Shown one piece after another: positions 25,865-34,668 of a stretch of DNA of 64,000 bases. The stretch is from Thauera chlorobenzoica. Its GTDB lineage: Bacteria; Pseudomonadota; Gammaproteobacteria; Burkholderiales; Rhodocyclaceae. The stretch covers positions 2,604,001 to 2,668,000 of the forward strand of contig NZ_CP018839.1 of assembly GCF_001922305.1 (NCBI RefSeq), in the 5' to 3' direction. Below the pieces are notes generated by a model that saw only the letters and a list, made by a program, of their open reading frames with translations, was not told the origin of the DNA and did not search any database. Position 1 is the stretch's first letter. Each line of letters begins with the position of its first letter. Made by a program: the position numbers and the translations under genes.

Positions 25865-26463
25865 TGGATTCCCCTCACCCACAGCATGTCGCGCAGATAG
25901 CGGCCAAACGCACCGTCCACGAAAAGCGTTCCCGTGCGCACTTGCCAGGCGCGGTAGCTCCAGCGGATCGCGTGGATCGAGAACGGCAGGCACAGGCTGA
26001 GCACGCTCAGGACAACTAGAACCGGGGCGCCTGCGGCCAGTTGCCACATCGCCGTTAAAAAAACGACAGCGGTCGCCACCCAAAAGGCGCGGGACCTACG
26101 TAGATGACTGGCGATGAGCTTGTCGCGCTCTGGATCGCCGAGGAAGGCTAGGCGCTGCTTGCCGCGTGTCTCGGAGCGGGCCTGCACGATGTGGCGAATC
26201 TCCGCTGGGTCCTGTGGTGCCAGTACGCCGAACCCGCATTTGGCGGAGCACTCCCACGGATACAGAGAATCGTCGGGCTGGGCATCGGCCGGCAGGTGCA
26301 TGACACCGCGCCCGCACTCTGGGCACTGCGGATTTTGCAGGCTGTGCCAGAGGTCGCTGATGTAGCCGTGGTTGGCCTTGAGTTGCCGCCAACCAAGGAT
26401 CGACAGCGGCATATCGACGAAGGTGAACTTGGCTGCGCGTTTTGCGCCGGCAAGGATTTTCAT
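25861..26463 (-). CDS. TraX-like membrane protein with zinc ribbon
   Basis: The 200-residue product has a soluble N-terminal half with a zinc-ribbon-like pattern: CPECGRGVMH followed by WECSAKCGFGV. Two adjacent membrane helices (AFWVATAVVFLTAMW and APVLVVLSVLSLCLPFSI) come next. On IncI plasmids traX precedes traY and excA follows it; here the order is traY, a 174-residue gene, a 36-codon gene, then this one. TraX-like or exclusion-type identity is a guess from context and size. Confidence 0.6.
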   Translation of the reverse strand: MKILAGAKRAAKFTFVDMPLSILGWRQLKANHGYISDLWHSLQNPQCPECGRGVMHLPADAQPDDSLYPWECSAKCGFGVLAPQDPAEIRHIVQARSETRGKQRLAFLGDPERDKLIASHLRRSRAFWVATAVVFLTAMWQLAAGAPVLVVLSVLSLCLPFSIHAIRWSYRAWQVRTGTLFVDGAFGRYLRDMLWVRGIQ

Positions 26464-26570
26464 GTGGGCTTTCTCCGGCTCTTGGCTTTCTTGGCGCGGG
26501 CGAGAACGGTGTCGGCGACCGCGAGCAGGATGGCCAGCACGGCGGCATCTGGAAAAGTGTGGACTGGCAT
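26460..26570 (-). CDS. 36-residue single-helix peptide in the traY operon
   Basis: This short frame starts at 26570, preceded by the ribosome site AAGGAG at correct spacing. Its peptide is MPVHTFPDAAVLAILLAVAD, then TVLARAKKAKSRRKPT: one membrane helix with a strongly basic cytoplasmic tail. Its stop overlaps the next ATG as ATGA. The ribosome site, overlap and membrane character support real translation, although the length alone would not. Confidence 0.5.
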   Translation of the reverse strand: MPVHTFPDAAVLAILLAVADTVLARAKKAKSRRKPT

Positions 26571-26579
26571 GTGCACTCC

Positions 26580-27104
26580 TTAGGGGCTGGGAGACTGGTT
26601 TCGATCGGCTTCCGCCGCCTTTTTGGCGTGGTGGACAACTTGGTTCCACCACCCGGCGAGCTGGTCGGCGGTCTTGCGGGCGCGCGAGCGCACAACGCTG
26701 TTGTCCTGCGGCATCGAGTCGATCCAGCCTTTTTCGTGCATGTACTCGGCGCGCTTGGCAAAATCGACCACCATCCTGGTGCGCATGGTTTGCGGTGCGT
26801 CCTGGAGCACTTCCAAGGCGCTGTCGAGGGCGCAGAGCAAGCTATAGAAGGCGGTGCTCCATTTGCGCGTTTGCTGGCCAGCGTGGCGCACCTGCTCTAG
26901 CAGCTCATCGCGGGCGCGGATGGCCTCATCGCGCTCGGCGGTGAGGCGGTCCACCAGCGGTCCCCATTGTTCCTCGACCTCTTTGTGCCAGCGAGCGACA
27001 ACATCGTTGTGGCCATCTGCATAGCCAGCTGCGTGCCCTTGCTCATATCCGCGGCGTAGACCGATCACGTGTCCGGTGGCCTCGGCGTTGTAGTCGTAGC
27101 TCAT
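26580..27104 (-). CDS. hypothetical protein directly after traY
   Basis: The 174-residue product starts MSYDYNAEATGHVIGLRRGYEQGHAAGYADGHND, a Gly/Tyr repeat pattern (GYEQGHAAGYADGH). A coiled coil (DRLTAERDEAIRARDELLEQ) and a soluble C-terminal half follow. Its ATG overlaps the traY stop (ATGA). On IncI plasmids this slot holds the exclusion gene excA, but I see no sequence proof of that. No membrane segment is visible. Confidence 0.6.
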   Translation of the reverse strand: MSYDYNAEATGHVIGLRRGYEQGHAAGYADGHNDVVARWHKEVEEQWGPLVDRLTAERDEAIRARDELLEQVRHAGQQTRKWSTAFYSLLCALDSALEVLQDAPQTMRTRMVVDFAKRAEYMHEKGWIDSMPQDNSVVRSRARKTADQLAGWWNQVVHHAKKAAEADRNQSPSP

Positions 27105-30094
27105 GCAGGTTTGCTCTCGTTGGCTATAGCGCGGCCGTGGTTGATGACATCGTCGCCCTGCTCGGGCATTGGGCTGTAGCGGCTGTCGTAGCCGTTGCTG
27201 ACATCCTTCGCGGCGCCTAGCGAAGCCGCTCTGTGCGATGAGGAAGCCGCTTCGCGCTGCTCCAGCGGGTCATGGCCGCCGCCGGTAGCGGCTCCCGAGT
27301 CGACCTCGGCAGTGCTCCCTATGTCTGCTCTGCTAGAGAGTATGCCATTAGGTTTGCCGTCGGCCGTGACCAAGCTCGCGTTGGCTCGCTCACCAAGAGC
27401 TGCGCTGTTGCCGGCGGAGCCGAGAGCGAGCACGGTGTTGCTCGCCTGTGCGCCTGCGAATGCAGGACGCGCGGCGCTGCCAGATCTCGCCAATTCGGTG
27501 AATTCGGCATCGGCGATGTCGGCGCGGTCGCCCCAGCGGCTAATCACGCCCTGCGCCCCGGTTTTGAGCGTTGACGCGGCGGAGGCGCTGCGCGTCGGCC
27601 CGCTGGGCGCTGCGGATCTGCTCGATGTGGACGGAGCCGCGTCGGCGTGCTGTGGCGCCACACCTTGCCCGTTGGCATTTAGCAGGCGCGAGTGATTGCC
27701 GCCGCTGCGGCCACCGCCACCGTTACCCGAGGGGCCGTTTGGCCCGCTGAGACTGCCTGCGCCACCGGGGTCGCCGTTGAGGCGATGGTCTTTGTGGTTG
27801 GTGTCCGCAGTAGGCTTAGGTGCAGCCCCCCCCTGCAATGCACTCGGGCCGTACTTCTCGGATTGGCTGCGCATCTGTTCGGTGGCTTGGGTTTCGCCCA
27901 TGCTGCTGATGCCCGCGCCGATCCACCGCAGCACGGTGTCCGGCAGGCTCTGCGAGAGTCCGAACACCATGTAGACCACGGGCAGCAGCACGAATCCGAA
28001 CATGATCAGCCAATTTTTCCACTGGAGGAATTCGACCAGCCAGCCCAGCGATTCTGCCGATGCGACGTTCGCCGAGTACATCGCCCAGAACGCCTTGCTG
28101 ATGTATCCGATGACCGGATTTGCCACCAGCATGGCTGCAAAGAGGCCAACAATGATGAGCGCCGGCCGGATGAATAGGGACAACAGCAGCAGATAGCCCT
28201 GCGTCTGGCTACCGACGAATGTGCGATCGGGCGTCATATGCATCACCGCCCAGAGAGGCGCAGCGATCACCGACTGGAGCACCGCGAGAATCCAGCCGAC
28301 CACCGCAACCATGAATATGGTGTACGGGAGGCTGGGCAGGAAGACGCCAAAGTAGAACGCCAGCCGGCCCAGCCAGGTTGTGACCTCGGCGAGCGGGGTC
28401 AGGAAGTTGTAGACCACCCAATTCAGCACGGTGTCGACCAGCGGCGTGGCGTCGACCTTGTTGCCAAACAAGCTCACGCTGCCAACCGAGGCGGCCGTCG
28501 CCTTGAGGCCGGACAGCGAGGTGTGCACGAGCTTATCAACGGCAAAGCCAGTGGACTGCAAGAGCGCCAGAATGTCGCCCGTGGTTTTAATCCTGGCGAT
28601 CGCGTCCACATCGCCATCGGTGCCGATCATGGTCGCCGTTACGCGCTCCATGCCGCGCCCGATGAGGTTGGCCATCAGACTGTCGCCGCGACTGCCGAGC
28701 GTGTCGATGGACAAGTCCTCGATTCCGGACGGCACCAGTGCCGCCTTGAAGTCGGCGGCGCGAGGCGTGGTCGGGCTTGTGTAACTCGCGCCAGACAGCG
28801 ATTTGCTGATGATCGTGTTGTAGATCGTTGTGTAGCTGGAGTGGGCAAGCTGTGCGTGCGGTCCTTGCGGCAGCGTGTTGAGATTCGGTGCGGTAGCCTG
28901 CGCGACGCTCTCAGCGTAGATTCGGCCCATTTCCTCGCGGATTCCGCCGAGGCGCTGGTAGAAGCCGCCCGCCATCGCCCAGCCGTCTTTGGTGATGTCA
29001 CGCACGTACTGCTGCATGATCCTCTTGAGCGTGCTGTCCGCTGCGATCTGCTCGTTTAGCCTGGTCGCCATGGTGTTTTGCGCCTGGTTCACGATCTGGT
29101 TAAAACGATCGCTTTGGACGTTTTCCCAGCCAGAATCGTTGACCGTGGCCGGCCACTCGGCGACCCATTGCTCGATCTCGAGCATCACCTGGTTGATCGC
29201 ATCCGCCTTGGCATTGAGCGCCGCGAAGCGGATTGCAGACAAGGCGGCGGCGTTGTCCTGAATCTTCGCCGGGTCGAAAATCGATGCCGCCGCTACTGTT
29301 GTCTCCGTGGCGATGGCGGTGGGGGCACCGAGCTGGTACACCTTGACGCTGCCACAGATTGGCACGGTCCCGCCAAGATTTGTCTCTGGATTGCGATCCC
29401 GCATGTAGTAGATCGCCGCCACTTTGCCGTCGCCCTCATCGATGCTCTGGTCCGGGCCGGCGCCCGCGTTGACGTTCGGCGTTCCGCCGCCGGACGCCGA
29501 GTAAGTGGCATTAACGGTGCGGCGGCACCAGGAAACAGCCAAATATTCCTGCGCGAACTGCCGCACGTCGTACAGCGGATAGTCTGGGTTGGGCTTCGCC
29601 CCGCTCCCGAGTCCCATCTGGGCGCTCACCGCCGTGAGTGAGCCGTTGACGATTCCGTTCTCAACTCCGATGGAAAAAAGGCTGTTGGCGAAGCCCACGC
29701 CCCACAGCGCGAACATCATCACAACCAGCTGGATGAAGCTGTAGCCGCTTGCGCTGGGCAGCAGGACGCTGCCGCCGGCGACGATCCGCACTGGCGTCCA
29801 AAGCGACGACCAGTTTTTCCCCATCGCCTCGCCTTCGTTGGCGGTGTTCGTCACCGCCATGATCGCGATGTAGCTCACGATCAGGCTGGCAAGCACCATG
29901 AGGCCGGAATTAAAAACGGAAAAGATCGAGCCGAGCGCGGACGCCGAGGCAAATACAATGTCCGGGTCTGCACCTTGCGTGAGCTTCTCGACGACTGGTC
30001 CGAATATCCATTGGAGGACGCCGACCGACACGTCGGCGCAAGGCCCATCTGGATCGCAGGGCGAGAAGGGCATGGATGGATCGGCGGCTGCCAT
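27101..30094 (-). CDS. TraY/DotA family conjugal transfer protein
   Basis: This is a 997-residue integral membrane protein of the DotA/TraY family (type IVB secretion, IncI plasmids). The N-terminal region has the family pattern: SVGVLQWIFGPVVEKL, an early helix VLASLIVSYIAIMAVTNTANEGE, then GKNWSSLWTPVRIVAGGSVLLPSASGYSFIQ. A long periplasmic domain (about residues 160-540) and a second helix cluster (about 560-760, with FYFGVFLPSLPYTIFMVAVVGW) follow. The tail is Gly/Ser/Ala-rich. In IncI1 plasmids TraY in the donor is recognised by the recipient exclusion protein. It follows traD by 3 bp. Confidence 0.85.
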   Translation of the reverse strand: MAAADPSMPFSPCDPDGPCADVSVGVLQWIFGPVVEKLTQGADPDIVFASASALGSIFSVFNSGLMVLASLIVSYIAIMAVTNTANEGEAMGKNWSSLWTPVRIVAGGSVLLPSASGYSFIQLVVMMFALWGVGFANSLFSIGVENGIVNGSLTAVSAQMGLGSGAKPNPDYPLYDVRQFAQEYLAVSWCRRTVNATYSASGGGTPNVNAGAGPDQSIDEGDGKVAAIYYMRDRNPETNLGGTVPICGSVKVYQLGAPTAIATETTVAAASIFDPAKIQDNAAALSAIRFAALNAKADAINQVMLEIEQWVAEWPATVNDSGWENVQSDRFNQIVNQAQNTMATRLNEQIAADSTLKRIMQQYVRDITKDGWAMAGGFYQRLGGIREEMGRIYAESVAQATAPNLNTLPQGPHAQLAHSSYTTIYNTIISKSLSGASYTSPTTPRAADFKAALVPSGIEDLSIDTLGSRGDSLMANLIGRGMERVTATMIGTDGDVDAIARIKTTGDILALLQSTGFAVDKLVHTSLSGLKATAASVGSVSLFGNKVDATPLVDTVLNWVVYNFLTPLAEVTTWLGRLAFYFGVFLPSLPYTIFMVAVVGWILAVLQSVIAAPLWAVMHMTPDRTFVGSQTQGYLLLLSLFIRPALIIVGLFAAMLVANPVIGYISKAFWAMYSANVASAESLGWLVEFLQWKNWLIMFGFVLLPVVYMVFGLSQSLPDTVLRWIGAGISSMGETQATEQMRSQSEKYGPSALQGGAAPKPTADTNHKDHRLNGDPGGAGSLSGPNGPSGNGGGGRSGGNHSRLLNANGQGVAPQHADAAPSTSSRSAAPSGPTRSASAASTLKTGAQGVISRWGDRADIADAEFTELARSGSAARPAFAGAQASNTVLALGSAGNSAALGERANASLVTADGKPNGILSSRADIGSTAEVDSGAATGGGHDPLEQREAASSSHRAASLGAAKDVSNGYDSRYSPMPEQGDDVINHGRAIANESKPA

Positions 30095-30097
30095 GAG

Positions 30098-30436
30098 TTA
30101 CCCCTGCGCCTGTGCTGCAGCTGAACTTCGGTTTTCGTTCTCTTGCTGGTTGAGCAGGGCGTCACCCATCGCCTTGCAGCGGGCGGCGTACTGCTGATCC
30201 TGTTGGCGCTGCGCGGCATCGAGCAGCGCACCCAACAAAAAGCCCTTGTCTGCGTCTGTCAGTTGTGCGAGCACGACCAGACCGCCGAGGCGGATTTTTC
30301 GGTTCGCGTCCTCTTTGCGTTCGCGCTGCTTGGTTGCAGCCTGCTCGCGGGCTTTCCGCTTTCGCGCCTGTTCCTTGATCTGCTTTAGCCGCTGTTCGGC
30401 TTCTACCAGTCGTTCCTCAATCGTCTTTCGTGCCAT
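30098..30436 (-). CDS. TraD-like conjugal transfer protein
   Basis: The 112-residue product opens with MARKTIEERLVEAEQRLKQI, a basic coiled coil, then RKIRLGGLVVLAQLTDADKG and LLGALLDAA. That is the layout of the small TraD proteins that accompany MobQ/TraA relaxases on Ti-like and related plasmids. It is divergent from the relaxase gene, with the oriT candidate between them. The ATG at 30436 is preferred to one at 30502 because homology starts with MARKTIEERL. A relaxosome accessory role is inferred. Confidence 0.72.
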   Translation of the reverse strand: MARKTIEERLVEAEQRLKQIKEQARKRKAREQAATKQRERKEDANRKIRLGGLVVLAQLTDADKGFLLGALLDAAQRQQDQQYAARCKAMGDALLNQQENENRSSAAAQAQG

Positions 30437-30506
30437 CTGGTTTGCGCTCCTGTGTCGGATTGTCGACGGACGAATTCTGCCGCAGATTAACAACTCGCGC
30501 AAGCGA

Positions 30507-30528
30507 ATATTGTGAGTTGTTAAAATGG
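30507..30528. promoter_or_regulatory. 22-bp motif shared by two divergent promoters
   Basis: ATATTGTGAGTTGTTAAAAT (then GG) recurs with three changes at 35222-35243, again upstream of a leftward gene and facing a rightward one. Here it overlaps the right arm of an inverted repeat TTAACAACTC / GAGTTGTTAA (30487-30496 and 30514-30523). A common operator is likely. Confidence 0.5.
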
Positions 30529-30800
30529 CGCGGCGTGGTGGCGTTGGTGTGCCTGTTTTTGGCTTGCCTAGTTCTTGTGTTGTCTGCCTTGTTAGCGTTT
30601 AAGCTTGCAGGAATTGGATTTATGCGCTGTTTGCCTTTTCTGGTTCTGGTGTTTGATGTTGGCCTTGTTGGATGTTGGTGCTTGTTGTCAGCTCAATAAA
30701 TATCGTTTTAATTGTTTCTGTTCTTTGGGTTTTTGGGTAGCATTTAGGCGTGGCAGTTGGCAGGGCGGTGGCGGTGCGGCGGTTTCCCGAGCGAGAGCGA

Positions 30801-30842
30801 AGGGCGCACTTAGTGCAATCCCTGCGGGATTGCGTGCGCCCT
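30801..30842. other. oriT candidate, nested hairpin next to relaxase
   Basis: AGGGCGCAC (30801-30809) pairs with GTGCGCCCT (30834-30842), and inside it GCAATCCC-TGC-GGGATTGC (30815-30833) forms a second perfect stem. On the minus strand the left arm reads TAAGTGCGCCCT, which matches my memory of the nick region of MobQ/IncQ origins. The location between traD and traA fits oriT. Nicking has not been shown. Confidence 0.65.
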
Positions 30843-30930
30843 GCCGGGGGCCGCCTGCCGCGGGCCTCTGGCGCGATGCGCCCAACAGCGCCCGCCCTGA
30901 TTGGCGGGCTTTGAACGGAGGATGTTTTCA

Positions 30931-33900
30931 GTGGTGGTGCAGCAAGGCCGGTGCGCTCACAAAGCAGGGTTGGCGCGCAGCGAGGGGCGAAGCTCCACCG
31001 CTGCGGCCGCCTATCGCGCTGGCGTCTGCATCACCGATGAGCGCACCGGGGAGGTGTTCGACTACACCCGCAAAGGCGGGGTGGAGCACAGCGAAATCAT
31101 CGTGCCGGAGAAGGCGCACGCCGACCTGCAACGCATGGCCGACATGAGCCGATCTACCGACCCGAACGCACAGAGCGAAGGGCAGGCCGCTTTCTGGAAC
31201 GCGAACGAGAAAGCGCACAAGCGCGGCGACGCCACCGTGGCCCGCGAAATCGAAACCGATCTGCCGTGGGAGCTATCCGCAGACGACCGCAAGCAGCTTG
31301 CGCTGGAGTTCGGCGCGGAACTGTCGGAACGCTACGGCGTAGGCGTGCAGGTGTCGATTCATGAGCCGCGCACCGTCACCGACCGCGACCTCGAACAGAA
31401 CCCCGGCCAGTTCCATGTCGCCGACCCGGAAACAGGCCGCCGCCATAACGGCAATTGGCACGTCCATTACCTGCTGGCCGCCAAGGAACTAAACGAGCAG
31501 GGATTCGGGAACAAGGCGCGTGCGCTTGACCCGACCGCCGCCCGTTTTGATGGCACTGAGCAGGCCGCGAACTGGACGCGGCCACGCTGGGAATCCAAGG
31601 TGCAGGACAAGCTCAACGAGCGCGGAATTGATAAGCTCTATACGACCCGCAGCAAGGACGACACGCGGGCGCTGCTGATCGAGCGCGGCCAGTACGAACT
31701 GGCGGCACAGATCGGCGAGCCGACCAAGCACATGGGCCATGCCGCCGCCGCGCTGGAACGTAGGGGCGAGCAGACCCAAGTCGGCGACCTGAACCGGACG
31801 ATAAAAGAGGGCAACACCCAGCACGCTGAACGGGCCGATCTCGCAACGTCGGTGCTTGACCGTCTGACCGAGCAGCAATCCACCTTCACCGACCGCGACC
31901 TGTACCGCGAAATCTGCAAGCAGTCTGACGAGCGGCTGGGCGATCAACTGCACGAGACTGTGGCGCAGTGCATCGGGCGGAATGATGTGTTTCTGCTGGG
32001 CGCCGACGACCGGGGCAACGTCCGCATGACCACGCGTCAAATGCAGGACATCGAGCGGCGCATGGTCGATCAATCGACCGCCCGCCGTAGCGAGGGGCAG
32101 CACCCGGTCGATTCCGCCCGCCTCGATCATCACGCCAAGAAAAACGGCCTGTCCGACGAGCAGGCCGCCGCCCTGCATCACATGAGCGGCAAGGATGGCG
32201 TTTCGCTGGTTGAGGGCATGGCCGGAACCGGCAAATCCACCATGATGAAAGCCGCCAGCGAGGCATGGCAGGAAGCAGGCTATCAGGTGCGCGGCGCAGC
32301 CCTCGCAGGCAAGGCTGCTGACGGACTGCAACAGGGCGCGGGCATCAAGTCGCAAACCGTGCATTCCCTGCTGATGGCGCTGGACGGCGGGCGCGACAAG
32401 CTCAACTCGAAAACCATCCTCTGCATCGACGAGGCGGGGATGCTTTCCAGCAATCTGACCTCGCGCCTGGTCGAGTACGCGGGCAAGGCCGGGGCCAAGC
32501 TGGTGATGATTGGCGACGACCGCCAACTGCAACCGATCCAAGCGGGCGGGGCGTTCAAGGCACTGAAAGACGAACTCGGCGCGGCGAAGCTCTCCACCAT
32601 CTACCGGCAGCGCGACGAGTGGGCGCGGGATGCCGTCCATTCGTTCGCAGATGGCGACGCAGGAAAGGCCATTGCCGCCTACGCCCAGCGCGGCCTTGTG
32701 GGTGTGGGCACTGATGCTGACGACACGAAAAAGCGCCTTGTCAGCGACTGGAATAGCCAGCGCACCGACGATGGCCGCAGTTCGATCATGTTGGCAGGCA
32801 CCCGGAAGGATGTTCGCGACCTCAATGAGCTGGCCCGAGGCGAGCGCGTCAAGGCGGGTGAGATCGAGCAGGGCGAGCGGGTCAGGACGGATCAGGGCGA
32901 GCGCGAATTCGCCAATGGCGACCGCCTTGTATTCCTGAAAAACGACAAGGCCACGGGCGTTAAAAACGGCCAGCTTGGCACTGTGGAAACCATCGAGCGC
33001 GACGGTGAGCACCACCGGCTTTCCGTACGTGGCGATGACGGCAAGCTCGCGACGTTCAGCACCCGCGACTACGACCGCCTAGACCACGGTTATGCAACCA
33101 CCGTGCATAAGGCGCAGGGCGTCACCGTGGATCGTGCCTATGTCCTCACCGGCAAGATGCACGACCGGGAGCTGTCCTACGTTTCCATGTCGCGCAGCAG
33201 GCAGGAAACCCGACTTTACATCGACGCAGGCAAGTACAAATCCGCCGCCGCCGTGGCGCGGCAGATGAACCAGAGCCACCAGAAGGGCACGACGCTGGAC
33301 GCCGTTCGCGAGCGCCCGGACTGGAAGCAACTGCAAGGGCTAGCCGCATCGTCTGGCAACCCATCCCACGACGCCACCAAGCAGCCCACGCAGCAGGTGC
33401 AGGAGCGGGCGCAGCACCCCGAACTCACCAAGGACGAGCTACTGGCCCGAATTCGCGCTAAGGCGGGCGAGAGCCAGCAGCAGGGAGCTGCGCCACAGCC
33501 GAAGCAGGCCACGGCAGCGCCGAAGCCGGAACAGGTCGCCCAGCCGGAGCGGGAGCAGCCGCCAGTGCCGCGTATGACGCGGGAGGAAATCGACCGGGCG
33601 CTCAGGGCACCGGAGCCGCCCGTGCCGAATCGGGAGCTTGTCGAGGAAGCGGCCATCGGCGGCCACTTGCGCGACATGCGGGCCACCCTCGAGACGCAGT
33701 TCCGCGAGCAGTACGGCGAGCGGCCAGAGAAGGCCGGGTTTTTCCGCAACAAACAGAAGGCATGGGACAGGGCGCACAGCGAGATCGACACCGCCGTGCA
33801 GGCCCGCCGCGAGTTTCTACGGAGCGACGACCCGCGAGCGGTCGGGTTCCGGGAGAACGCTTGGGAGAAGGCCAGCGAGGACTTCGACGCCAAGTTTAAG

Positions 33901-34113
33901 AAGTGGAACGGCAACCGCTGGACCGCGATCCAGCAGACCGGGCCACAACTGCAACCGCAACCACAGGAGCAATCCGACATGAGCAACAACAACCGGGAGA
34001 ACGAGTGCCGGAAGGCCCCGCAGGAGCAACTGCGCCGTCATCAGCAGGCCGAGCAGGAGAAAAAGCAGCAGCAAGAGCGTAGCTGCAATAACAGCTTTGG
34101 GCAGGAGATGTGA
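30931..34113 (+). CDS. traA: TraA-type (MobQ) relaxase-helicase
   Basis: This large bifunctional transfer protein nicks oriT and unwinds DNA. The N-terminal MobA/MobL relaxase domain has the early RSSTAAAAYRAG and the metal-binding H177-V-H179 in NGNWHVHYLL. A superfamily I helicase follows, with Walker A GMAGTGKST (Lys435), DEAGML, the GDDRQLQPI motif and late GYATTVHKAQG and YVSMSRSR. The C-terminal 270 residues are Gln/Pro-rich. The CGGAGG at 30916-30921 is correctly spaced for GTG 30931; ATG 30922 is too close. About 1060 residues. Confidence 0.9.
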   Translation: MVVQQGRCAHKAGLARSEGRSSTAAAAYRAGVCITDERTGEVFDYTRKGGVEHSEIIVPEKAHADLQRMADMSRSTDPNAQSEGQAAFWNANEKAHKRGDATVAREIETDLPWELSADDRKQLALEFGAELSERYGVGVQVSIHEPRTVTDRDLEQNPGQFHVADPETGRRHNGNWHVHYLLAAKELNEQGFGNKARALDPTAARFDGTEQAANWTRPRWESKVQDKLNERGIDKLYTTRSKDDTRALLIERGQYELAAQIGEPTKHMGHAAAALERRGEQTQVGDLNRTIKEGNTQHAERADLATSVLDRLTEQQSTFTDRDLYREICKQSDERLGDQLHETVAQCIGRNDVFLLGADDRGNVRMTTRQMQDIERRMVDQSTARRSEGQHPVDSARLDHHAKKNGLSDEQAAALHHMSGKDGVSLVEGMAGTGKSTMMKAASEAWQEAGYQVRGAALAGKAADGLQQGAGIKSQTVHSLLMALDGGRDKLNSKTILCIDEAGMLSSNLTSRLVEYAGKAGAKLVMIGDDRQLQPIQAGGAFKALKDELGAAKLSTIYRQRDEWARDAVHSFADGDAGKAIAAYAQRGLVGVGTDADDTKKRLVSDWNSQRTDDGRSSIMLAGTRKDVRDLNELARGERVKAGEIEQGERVRTDQGEREFANGDRLVFLKNDKATGVKNGQLGTVETIERDGEHHRLSVRGDDGKLATFSTRDYDRLDHGYATTVHKAQGVTVDRAYVLTGKMHDRELSYVSMSRSRQETRLYIDAGKYKSAAAVARQMNQSHQKGTTLDAVRERPDWKQLQGLAASSGNPSHDATKQPTQQVQERAQHPELTKDELLARIRAKAGESQQQGAAPQPKQATAAPKPEQVAQPEREQPPVPRMTREEIDRALRAPEPPVPNRELVEEAAIGGHLRDMRATLETQFREQYGERPEKAGFFRNKQKAWDRAHSEIDTAVQARREFLRSDDPRAVGFRENAWEKASEDFDAKFKKWNGNRWTAIQQTGPQLQPQPQEQSDMSNNNRENECRKAPQEQLRRHQQAEQEKKQQQERSCNNSFGQEM

Positions 34114-34115
34114 GC

Positions 34116-34310
34116 ATGGACAGCGCACTGGCAAGCCTTGAGAATAAGTTGGCCGACGTGTTGGACGCACTCAATGCCGACCGGATCGACGCCGCCAAGA
34201 TGGCGGCACTTGAACTTCGGATGCGCCTGCACCACACGAAGGAAGAATGGGAGGCGCTGAAATCGGCACTGGCCCAGCATGGCGTCCGCTTTGGAGAGCC
34301 GCCCGCATGA
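34116..34310 (+). CDS. small helical protein after traA
   Basis: This 64-residue product (MDSALASLENKLADVLDALN, then DRIDAAKMAALELRMRLHHT) is entirely helical and acidic-to-neutral. It starts 2 bp after the traA stop and its own stop overlaps the next ATG. The spacing argues for expression with traA. Function unknown. Confidence 0.6.
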   Translation: MDSALASLENKLADVLDALNADRIDAAKMAALELRMRLHHTKEEWEALKSALAQHGVRFGEPPA

Positions 34311-34660
34311 GCGTCTGGAAATTCGACGAGAACCGGGCGGCGTTTGGCCCGGCCTCGCTGGATGAGATCGAGGCCGACCCGTGCGGCCTCTACATCCTCT
34401 GGCGGGGTGATGAGGTCATGGTGCGTGAGGATGGCATCGAGCGTCCCATGCCGGAGCGGCTGACCGTGGCAGGTGTGCCATTCGACCGCGAGCTGTTCGA
34501 GCCGCTGCCGATCCCCTCCCGCTGCTACGACGAGGGGCACGCCCGGATCAGCGCGGAGCTATACGGCCCCGCCGGCAAGCTGTCCAAAACCGAGGCGGAC
34601 AGCTTGCGCGATGAAATGCGGCGGGACGGGCAGTGGGCGCGGGAGCGGCTCAAAAAGTGA
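34307..34660 (+). CDS. hypothetical protein downstream of traA
   Basis: This 117-residue soluble protein starts MSVWKFDENRAAFGPASLDE; its ATG overlaps the previous stop (ATGA). Aromatic and acidic residues dominate the first half and the C-terminus is a charged helix (KTEADSLRDEMRRDGQWARERLKK region). It is the last gene of the traA unit; a terminator follows. Not recognised. Confidence 0.6.
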   Translation: MSVWKFDENRAAFGPASLDEIEADPCGLYILWRGDEVMVREDGIERPMPERLTVAGVPFDRELFEPLPIPSRCYDEGHARISAELYGPAGKLSKTEADSLRDEMRRDGQWARERLKK

Positions 34661-34668
34661 CAGCAACC

